NCBI GenBank assembly: GCA_000310025.1
Contig: FN649746.1
Span: 969,235 to 992,490 of the forward strand
DNA: 23,256 nt
From: Ectocarpus siliculosus
Taxonomy: Eukaryota; Sar; Phaeophyceae; Ectocarpales; Ectocarpaceae
Direction of reading: 5' to 3'
Below the pieces are notes generated by a model. The model made no database searches and was not told the origin of the DNA. It saw nothing but the letters and a program-made list of their open reading frames with translations. The stretch's first letter is position 1. Every line of letters begins with the position of its first letter. The position numbers and the translations under genes were made by a program. Below are positions 16,605 through 23,256 of the stretch, piece by piece.

Positions 16605-19600
16605 ACACACATGCCCACACAGATAGACAGAGACAGAGAGGGGTGGGGAGAGAGAGAGCGAGAGAAAGAGAGACAGAGAGTAACACCGAGAAATAACCTC
16701 CGAACCCGCGTGGAAAAAGGGAAAGAAGAATAGTCCGGGCAGAGTGTGGCGTTCGAATAGTCACGGAGCGACGCATGCGTCTGCAACACGACAACCGTAT
16801 CACGAGGTACATTGCGGATGACAAACTATTTTGGTTGGACACGCGGTGACAACCGGACGCCTACCCGTTGCGCTAAATCGCGAGTTCCGGGAAAAACAGC
16901 CTACTCAGCTCGACCATTGGAAAAGTTCACCGCCAGACACGGGGTGCTTTCCCGCGCAGAATTCGTTGCAGGTACAGAACTTCCTTTTCTTAAACAAAGG
17001 TTTCAACTCGGGTAGCACCCCACCCTCCTACGACGCCCCGCGAATCGGGACTAGACCAGATCACCCCACCTACGCCGTCCGACAAAACTTACCGAGTACC
17101 GTGCTTCTTTGATGAAGCTCTCCGCGGTGCCCCCGACAGCCCTGCGGCACATCCCCGACGAAAATTCGAACACCTTGGTCGACGCACGGGGCCGAGATCA
17201 ACGGACGAAGTTAAGCGCAAGGGGAGGCACCACTGATTGGTGAAAAATCCAGGCAGTCACAACGGCGGTGTGCTTCGTATTAGGTGCAGCCACCAAGCCG
17301 CTAAAACCCATACGCGGGGGGAAACGTTGCGCTGTCCGCCTGCACGCCAGCTATTGCTGTTGAGACACTACTGCGCTTGTAGCTGTTTCCAACATCGTGT
17401 GGCAACCAGAAAGGGCATTCTCAATGACCTCGTCCGAAAAATCCGGGGCCCACTCCGCTACCAACCCCCGTCTGCCTGCTCTAAAACGCCACTCACTGTC
17501 CTCAGCCCTTCGTTCTCCGCGGGATCGTCGTTCCTCTGGAGAGCGGCCATGAGCAGGCCGATTACTTGGGTCGGCGGCAACGCCGGGCTAGGCGTTCTGT
17601 TCTTCCAGAACTCCAACGCCTAAGCGGTACAGAAACAGCGGGAGACCCACGAACGACGGGGTCGGTCGACGGAGTGCACGGCGGGTCCGGTTTCCGTGTT
17701 AGCGGGGTGCCACCATCATCATTTCGAACGTTATCATCCCGGGCTCGAGAGTGTAGTAGCATTTCCTCTGACTCTGCAAGCGTGCACGACAGTCGACCAC
17801 GGTATGTAGTATGCGAAGGTTCACAGTGAAATTATGTGTTCATGGGGTTTTGGTTGGTCCAAAGCGGGCAGCAGTGTTGTCGTTGTGGGAAACGATACGA
17901 CTTGGGGTTTGAGCAAACGCAGACACAGTGTGGCAGTTCGCTGCTGCGCCATGCGATCTGGCCATTCAATTTTGAGAGTCCCGAGCCAAGTGAATACATA
18001 ATGAGTACGTGTGGGCACGAAGGGGAACTCAACACAAATCTGCCAATGAAAAGGGGCGGGGGGGTGACGCGATGGGTAGTACCTCTTCCAGCGTAGAGTA
18101 TCATCCACGATTGATCTTCCACGTGATGAACCACAGAGGCCATGGAACAAAATAACGCGGGCTGCTCACCTGTAGGGCTTGCCCCCCCAGCAAGTTATCC
18201 GGGTCTTCGGCTGCCCCCGAATCCGTCGAATCGGCGCCGTCTTCTTCTCCCCCTGGCCCATTGCTCGACCGAAGCACGGAACAGCTCCAAGTCGTTGATC
18301 GTGGTCTCCTTCGAAAAGTGTAGCATGAAGAGAAAACCCAAGAATTGGCGAACGCAACGAACTCGTGTCGACGGTGTGGTCGAGATGTCTACCCCTGGGA
18401 CCCTGGTTCCCTGGTCTGCACTTTGTGTCCATTCACGCGGCCACGGACAAGAAGCTGCAGTACAGACAACGAGTGTTTCTTGCCGCTTAAGAAACGGAGG
18501 ACCGGCTTGTTGTTGTGGTCAGGGGCGCTATGCATCTTGGCTGCTCTCGTGATCTCCGAGGACGGCATTTAACCCTAGCGGCAGTAGCTGCAATACCTCC
18601 GACCTCCGGAGTAGGCAGCAACAATGAGGTTGACCATTGATTCAGACCTTCAAGCAAAGCCACTTTTGTGCGAGTTGGTTTGTTATCGCTGGACAGCAGT
18701 CACGTTTTATCTTTACGAGGAAACCAGGGGTGGGGTGAAGCGTACTCGGTACGCGGCGAAAATGTTGGTCTTTCTAGGAACAGTTTCTGAGAAACTTCGT
18801 TGACCGGGCGGGCGCTCCGTGTGATACCCCATGGGCTTCATGAGGAGGATGCTTTACGACACAAGAAACCTTGTGTGCGCCAGAGGGAACCCCAACACGT
18901 CGCAGAACACAAGAGCGGCAGGTGGGGGGTACGAAGAGGTCTGTTTGCACACACTCATGTTGCTCGTTGGACATCACCTCATAACACGCACGCTCTGGCG
19001 ATGGCGGTTGGACTTTTTCAAACACGATGACGGACGGCACACACCGCTCGGAAAATACTGGTAGCTTTCTCTGACGCTATGAATTCATTGCTAATCTATC
19101 TTAAGATTCTTTTCTTAGATAGAGATGGAAACGTTGGGTCATATTCAGCATAAAAAAAAGTAAAAAAGCTCACGCGTTGCGCAGCATGCTACGCATACAT
19201 CTGTCAGGGCCAGCCTACCACCGGAAAAACAGATATCGAAGCAAAAAGCGTAGAGGAGGTGCGTTCACAAAGGGTTCCGCGGCGGTCGGCGCGCGTGACC
19301 TGAGTGAGAGGGTAATGTGACGTGTGTGCCCATAATATTAAATTGTCACAGAAGCCAGCAAAAAAGCGTTGTATGTAACAGCAGAGCAAAGGGCGAGGCA
19401 TACAGCAGTGCGGTGCTTTTTTCGAAATTATTTGGGCGAGATAGATGAGCCAACCGTAGCAAGCGTGCAATCAATAGAGATCTTCAGTTCCATGGCTCAC
19501 GGTAGAAGGAGGCTTGTTTGACAGCCAATGTTGCCATTGGTAGTAGTGCTGCACGGGCGACACGTGAGCAGTGAGCAGAACGTACAGGGCAAACGGCCAC

Positions 19601-19931
19601 GTACGTGACGTCACATGGTGTGACTTGTTGGAAAACGTCCAAAATAAGACCAGGGAGAGAGAGGCAGTTCGGTCTTCGCACTCAGTTGTGAAACCAAATT
19701 CAGGCCTTGATTCCGAACTTGCTCCCGACTTCCAAGACCAAAATCAAAGACCCGTCCGCAAACTCCCTCTGCTGGTGTGCTGGCTACACGGAGAGACAGA
19801 ACTCACAGTCTCGTCCAGGGTGCAAACGAGGAGCAGAAAGCTCCCGCCTGATGAAGCTTCCGAGGCGCTAGTGCCGAAACGGCAGCCACCACGAACACTA
19901 CTACACGGGTCGAGGTCCCACAGACTAGCAT
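13512..19931 (-). CDS. plastid-targeted conserved protein, DUF4864-like, 6 exons, complete
   Basis: Exons on the minus strand: 19931-19807, 18308-18170, 17619-17497, 17173-17093, 16443-16366 and 13658-13512 (stop TAG). All have AG/GT borders. Phases fit: intron 1 splits a codon 2+1 and the rest are phase 0, giving 230 residues. Exon 1 encodes a signal peptide (TRVVVFVVAAVSALAP) followed by QAGAFCSSFAP, an AGA-F junction that fits the stramenopile plastid AxF motif. An acidic linker follows (EEDGADSTDSGAAEDPDN). The conserved part runs from LPPTQVIGLLMAALQRNDDP through GLRTVFEFSS and VGGTAESFIKEARYS, and ends RFLWTLERQR, GKWLIYGVVSSD. I match this layout to the DUF4864-like plant and algal proteins from memory. 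The biochemical role is unknown. An in-frame ATG at 20042 would bury the signal peptide and is disfavoured. In exon 2 another frame (INDLELFRASVEQWARG) is open but meets a stop before the donor; a base error in its G-run could alter the N-terminal half of that exon. Confidence 0.8.
13689..13766 (-). repeat. LINE 3'-end fragment with C-run
   Basis: On the minus strand TCGGTCCTGTGGGAACAACG with CTCCGTCTTCTCG and GGTCTAACCGCTAAGGCATG matches the last ~70 bases of the LINE reading frame (14396-14465), and it ends in a C-run at 13698-13689. It sits 30 bases before the acceptor of the last exon of the DUF4864-like gene. Confidence 0.75.
13780..14301 (-). repeat. ~500-base dispersed repeat, copy B, full 3' tail
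   Basis: It matches copy A (6882-7382) almost base for base, and keeps the complete tail GGCATGCACGACTATGAGTA with CACC and a C-run (13779-13767). The tail resembles the LINE end (GTCTAACCGCTAAGGCAAGC ... AAGAGTACGCC). Near 14177-14116 a minus-strand segment, GCGGTAACC ... GGGGTCGAGAACCC ... CCGC, has a weak tRNA-like layout. It is likely a SINE-like partner of the LINE. Confidence 0.8.
14310..14366 (-). repeat. partial copy of the repeat's 5' end between C-runs
   Basis: The 57 bases between G-runs 14302-14309 and 14367-14376 repeat the first part of copy B (GTCATCGGGGTTGGGTTTTC with GTCGCTTGGCAACGACGTTG) and stop at AAACAAG, where the C-run begins. This is one bead in the chain 13689-15915. 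Confidence 0.75.
14377..15899 (-). mobile_element. 5'-truncated LINE (non-LTR retrotransposon) with poly-C 3' tail
   Basis: It contains the C-terminal half of a reverse transcriptase and a downstream zinc-finger region. It ends ACATAAGAGTACGC and a C-run (14376-14367) just 7 bases after the stop codon. There is no poly-A tail. The 5' end is cut inside the reverse transcriptase and abuts another C-run (15915-15900). It lies in intron 5 of the DUF4864-like gene, same strand, enlarging that intron to 2,707 bases. 5' truncation is typical of target-primed reverse transcription. Confidence 0.9.
14384..15895 (-). pseudogene. LINE reverse transcriptase, truncated and with one nonsense codon
   Basis: The frame starts inside the reverse transcriptase just before motif B (GVPQGCTLSPTLF), followed by the catalytic-loop motif GILFADDFVG. 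The thumb region has KYLGVEIANDCSWN and PPLEYAGEVWEG. At 15167-15169 a TAG interrupts otherwise continuous coding (RDARKLT, stop, QYRMCGMGEERLPR). It probably arose from a TGG or similar codon, because the frame is intact on both sides. The C-terminal CDCGFECEDRVHVVAECP (C-x-C-x3-C-x4-H-x4-C) is the zinc-finger type found at the end of many LINE proteins. The endonuclease and the front of the reverse transcriptase are missing, so it cannot be autonomous. Confidence 0.9.
15900..16365. other. intron 5 sequence between LINE and exon 5 of the DUF4864-like gene
   Basis: Begins with the G-run 15900-15915 (one A inside). CTGAAAACGTCTGCTGAACG and CTGAAAACGTCTCCACAGCA form a short direct repeat at about 15941 and 15982. 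Open frames cross this stretch on the minus strand but do not fit the protein family and are not needed by the phases. Confidence 0.45.
16571..16690. repeat. (GA)n and (AC)n purine-rich tract
   Basis: A pure GA run of about 30 bases is followed by ACACACACAC and then imperfect GAGACAGAGA sequence. It lies in intron 4 of the DUF4864-like gene, so the transcript has a long CU-rich stretch 120-250 bases before the exon 5 acceptor. Confidence 0.8.
18309..19806. other. intron 1 of the DUF4864-like gene
   Basis: No minus-strand exon is needed by phase. One plus-strand open frame at 18324-18572 has two CxxC pairs (SCRRCG, VCTLCP) followed by a hydrophobic end (LLLWSGALCILAALVI), but it lacks an ATG and is probably fortuitous. 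Confidence 0.5.
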
Positions 19932-20080
19932 GGTGGTGGGAGGCAGGAGGTAGCGGGTCCTTGGACGGATGTTGACGGATGTGGCGGCGATGTGACCCAC
20001 AAAATGACCCATAAAAAACTCAAGGAGGCGTGTTGTACCCATCTCCTTTTTCGGCGCAAGAGGGAGCCGGCGAGCCGGCG
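19932..20080. promoter_or_regulatory. shared divergent promoter region (149 bases)
   Basis: Only 149 bases separate the ATG at 19931 (minus strand) from the ATG at 20081 (plus strand), so both 5' UTRs and the core promoter must lie here or overlap the genes. Two pairs of direct repeats stand out: GACGGATGT at 19964 and 19974, and TGACCCAcAAAA or TGACCCAtAAAA at 19992 and 20005. There is no good TATA box. The role as a bidirectional promoter is an inference from spacing. Confidence 0.6.
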
Positions 20081-22220
20081 ATGCACCGCTGCTTGCGCAA
20101 ATCGTTCTTCCGTCGGTGGGGGATGGATAATTTGGCCCGCCCGGACGTACAGCAGGGAGACCAGGCCAATATGATGGAGTCAGCCGGGGCGGGGGTCGTC
20201 GTCGACAGGGATATAGACAAGGCGCGGTCGAGATATCCCTACTGCATCGTCTGGACGCCCCTCCCCCTCATCACTTGGTTTATCCCGCTAATAGGTGAGG
20301 TTCGGTGCAGCACACGTGCGCGTTTCACCGCTGTATGCATAGCACATAGCGCGAATGCCCACCACAAGGCAATGTGATCCCCACCCGTGGAAAAGAGCGG
20401 CCCGTACCTTCAGATTATGCACGTGAAACTATGACAGCAGTGGTGCTGCAACCGCTGAGTTTATTTACCTTTCTGCAGAGAACAAGCAGCAACTTTTACG
20501 TCGAAGTGTCCGTCAAGTGATGCCGCAACTGCAGATAACAGCGGTTGCACTGCTGTTGCTGCGTGAATGGTCTACCGGCGGGTTATAGCTCCTATCGGCC
20601 TACCCTGCCTGCTCCCATAATCCTATCTGTAGTCTCTGCCGTCTCGCTCCTGGATACATACGCAAGAGGCCGCAAACAGCTGTGCCGAATGCTACATGTA
20701 CATAACTGGAGCACTTAAGGTACAACCACACAGTTCCCAAGGGCATGGCGTTGGCCGGATCTACAACCGCAAGATGGCGGAGCTAGCTGGCCGCACAACT
20801 ATGCATAAACACGCTGCCTAACCGGTTGACTAATGCGCAAGGTCGGCAGACGATGACGTGACCAATGAGCTTGATGGCATGCCTCCGCTTCCAGGACACA
20901 TGGGCATCGCGGACTCCCGCGGAGTGATTTACGACTTCGCCGGGCCGTACACCATCGGGGAGGACCACATGGCGTTCGGGCGGCCCACCCGCTACCTCCC
21001 GCTCGATCCGGGTCGCTGCAAGGGGGAGCAATGGGACGAATCAGTCGCTCATTCTTGCGAGACCTACAGGTACGCCAGAGTTGTGGTCGAGGGAAATCTC
21101 TCTACAGTAGGTTTAATGTACAGCAAGTAGGGGGCCCGATATAAGGCCGTTTTGTGCTAAATACGAGATTAGAAAGCCGCATAGTGCCACGACATTAGAC
21201 CGGCCTTATATCGGGGCAGGTGGCCTTGTTCATGCGGCCTTATATCGGCCCCCCTACTGTATGTGAGATAATGCAGGAGGGGTGGGTAGGGGGGGCCTCA
21301 GGGAGAGGGACCCTTCCGTGTGACCACGGGTTGGAGTATGCGGCACGAATGCTGTAAGCTCTGATGATCCGAAGTGATGACAAAAAGAAATATATATATA
21401 TGCGCAAAGGCTCGTGCGCTGTATCTTGTGCGCGCGCGAGCTGGCTTCAACACGGAAGCGGGTGAGGTGAACGTGGCTAAGGTGGGGCTCACGCCGAAGC
21501 ACCGGTGGTGCCTGAAACTCGGGGGAAGGAACTGCCTCCTTTTTGTTGCTGGACTCAGCAATAACGCCGGGGTGTATCACTGAGAGTCACAGCGCGCTCT
21601 AACCCACGGTGGTACAGACCGAGTCGAAGATGCAGCAGCGTCGTAGTTGCAGTTACGGAAGCGGTTGTGGGAAAGTCAGTGGGTCTGGTGTAAGAGCTAG
21701 GCCGTTGATGGGTCACCCGGTCAGGATTTTTTTTAGCTTTTCACCCAAAGGCAGATGCGGGAACCCCTCCGCAGATGCTGTCGCCGACGAACTGGCAACG
21801 CTCGGCGTATAGCTTGAACATGGGAAGGATTGCACGTGGAGGCGTCCCGCAGCTCCGCCGCCAGGCGCACACCGAAGAACCAAACCAGATGTGGCAGCGA
21901 TAGTGGTAGAAAGACAGGTATTCAGCTGGCCCCCACATCGCATTTGCCCCGCCTCCCCCCGCTCGCGTGTCCCGCCGTGCTCCAACACGCCCGCTTGTGC
22001 ACCGTGCAGCAAGCGCATGCACAACCTATGCTGCGACAACTGCCACTCCCACGTCGCGCTGGCGCTCAAGAGGATGCGGTACGCGGGCGTAGAGTCGTGG
22101 AACATGGTGTCGCTTTGCTTGTGGATATTCTTCGCCGGCCGCTACGTGTCAGTCTCCGGCTTTCTGGCCCAGTGGCTCCCCTTCGGGTTGGCGCTCACGT
22201 TGTACTTGGTTCTACGATGA
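20081..22220 (+). CDS. TMEM222: TMEM222/RTE1-family (DUF778) membrane protein, 3 exons, complete
   Basis: Exons 20081-20294, 20895-21069 and 22010-22220 (stop TGA) join in phases 1 and 2 to 199 residues, close to the roughly 200 of animal TMEM222. Family signatures: [20 protein letters not shown] with GHMGIADS at 52-79; [20 protein letters not shown] at 81-100; [20 protein letters not shown] at 129-148; [19 protein letters not shown] at 160-178. Hydrophobic segments lie near 54-72, 160-173 and 181-198. Plant RTE1 works in the Golgi/ER with the ethylene receptor ETR1; the animal protein's role is poorly known. An alga need not share the ethylene role. The start at 20081 is the first ATG in this frame, since upstream codons contain none. 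Cys137, Cys138, Cys141 and His142 form the conserved CC-x2-CH cluster. Confidence 0.93.
20435..20562. repeat. inverted repeat in TMEM222 intron 1
   Basis: TGCAACCGCTG at 20446-20456 pairs exactly with CAGCGGTTGCA at 20539-20549, and CAGCAGTG/CACTGCTGTTGCTG words extend the arms with gaps. It could be a small fold-back element; no defined ends or target duplication. Confidence 0.5.
21121..21259. mobile_element. 139-base MITE-like element with TA flanks (TMEM222 intron 2)
   Basis: The left end CAGCAAGTAGGGGGCCCGAT with ATAAGGCCG and the reverse complement of the right end, CAGTAGGGGGGCCGATATAA with GGCCG, match over about 25 bases. TA dinucleotides flank both sides (21119-21120 and 21260-21261). 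A CAGT-type terminus with TA duplication is the Tc1/mariner pattern. A third copy of the core lies inside at 21200-21216. A stray TACAGTAGG at about 21103-21111, just outside the left end, suggests an earlier end or a local duplication. Confidence 0.75.
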
Positions 22221-22917
22221 TTCTTGTAGATTCAGAAACCACGCATGCGAATAATGTTTGGGACATACACGCACGCAAATGTTGGAGATATGCATGCAGA
22301 AATCAACGCATGGCGGTGAAGCTGGGGCCGTGCGCGAAAGGGGCGGGGTGTTCCAAGACAGCAGTCTCTTTTGGTTGACGCACCTCCCTGGTGCCTTCAA
22401 GTGCTGCCCCCCTTACCGCTGTCTACGGTGGTCGTGTGGCTTGACTCTTCTTTTGTATGCACTTCCTTACGGCGTGTGGTACCCTTGTTTGTGTATCTCT
22501 TTTATTTATTTTTTTGTTTGTAGAAACTACACGTCTGTTGTTTTGCCGCTACCGCTGCTCCGCGTGGCCCGGCCCTCTCTGCCTGTGTTGGTCTGCTCAG
22601 CCAACCTCAGACTCAGATGCAAGAGGCCTTACATACGAGGATGGATAAAAAAACGTCGGCCAGCGAACACATCGCTCGTTGTTTGTTTTCGGCAGGAGAA
22701 CTTGGCTTGGCAAAAGCTCTCATCGGAAAATTCGTTGGCTTGTATTGTTCTCAAGGTAATAGTAGAGCAAATGATCGCTTCGCGCTGAATACCGAACACA
22801 ATCAACCAGGTTCGTCCTTTTGTAGCCCTTCCCTGCCTATCGGCGGAACTTCGACGTGCTCGCCGCTTTTCTAGGTAGTGCACCAAGGTCTATTGCGGCC
22901 AAGCGCGATACTTCATA
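22221..22917. other. 3' flank of the TMEM222 gene
   Basis: It must contain the 3' UTR and polyadenylation site of the TMEM222 gene. The open frames here (up to 176 codons) show no family resemblance. No clear RNA gene or repeat is seen. Confidence 0.5.
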
Positions 22918-23256
22918 CCTCCTCCCCCCCCCCCCCCCCCCCCCTATTTCCCTATACAAAAAAACCATATAACCCCCCCCCCCCCCCTGGCAAAAAGGGG
23001 GGTATAAAACCAAATTCCCAAGCCGAAGGCTAAACACTTACGGCCCAAAAGCGGTGGATTTAGGGAAAGCAAAACCCCCGGCACCCCCCGTAAAAAAAAT
23101 AAACCGGCCTTTTCCGCGGGGGTCCACCCCCAATCAAACCCCCAACTTCAAATCGGGACAATCCCCGCCGGGGGGAAGGCAAATCCCCCTTCAACCCCGG
23201 ACCCGGGCCGGGCCCCCCCCCCCCAAAACCCACAAAGGGATGGTAATAAACCCCAT
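22918..23256. other. probable low-quality contig end
   Basis: The composition changes abruptly: a C-run of about 22 bases, a second C-run, then text dominated by doubled and over-long homopolymers (CCCCC, GGGGG, AAAAAAAA) with no open frames. This looks like over-called homopolymers at the end of a read rather than genomic sequence. Confidence 0.6.

Noticed and set aside
16310-16842. Ser/Leu-rich minus-strand open frames over the GA tract
   Set aside because: Low-complexity translation of (CT)n. Only 16443-16366 is supported as an exon.
19992-20174. Plus-strand open frame starting before TMEM222 ([11 protein letters not shown])
   Set aside because: It overlaps the TMEM222 start in another frame and has no homology. 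It could be an upstream open frame only if transcription starts before 20004, which cannot be seen.
22258-22788. 176-codon open frame after the TMEM222 stop codon
   Set aside because: The TMEM222 protein is already complete at the usual family length. This frame has no family resemblance and crosses T-rich sequence.

Overview
The window looks like one nuclear contig of a photosynthetic stramenopile, most likely a brown alga. This is an inference from three things: a xanthophyll-cycle gene cut into short exons by introns of about 0.6-5 kb, plastid targeting by signal peptide plus transit peptide, and three algal or eukaryotic protein families. No prokaryotic gene, rRNA, tRNA or CRISPR array was found. 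Both ends run into poly-C tracts, and the last ~340 bases look like low-quality sequence.

Three genes can be rebuilt exon by exon with matching intron phases. (1) Minus strand, 11017 down to 62: zeaxanthin epoxidase, eight exons, 387 codons, with the 3' part beyond the left edge. (2) Minus strand, 19931 down to 13512: a complete six-exon gene for a 230-residue, probably plastid-targeted protein of a conserved plant/algal family (DUF4864-like). (3) Plus strand, 20081 to 22220: a complete three-exon TMEM222/RTE1 (DUF778) membrane protein of 199 residues. Genes 2 and 3 are head to head with only 149 bases between start codons, so they probably share a promoter. Genes 1 and 2 are in tandem, separated by about 2.5 kb with no recognisable gene.

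The introns hold most of the unusual structure. The last intron of gene 2 carries a 5'-truncated LINE with one internal stop codon, followed head to tail by other repeat pieces, nearly all ending in a run of C on the minus strand. Similar C-terminated chains occur in three places in zeaxanthin epoxidase introns. The LINE end and a ~500-base repeat share the tail GAGTAC(A/G)C(n), as expected of a LINE and a non-autonomous partner ending in poly-C instead of poly-A. Four zeaxanthin epoxidase introns also contain duplicated copies of an adjoining exon edge, splice site included. Four copies of one inverted-repeat (MITE-like) family lie in zeaxanthin epoxidase introns, and a 139-base element with TA flanks lies in the TMEM222 gene.

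Functionally, zeaxanthin epoxidase acts in the plastid xanthophyll cycle, gene 2 is probably another plastid protein of unknown role, and TMEM222/RTE1 is an endomembrane protein. Nothing suggests an operon-like joint function.
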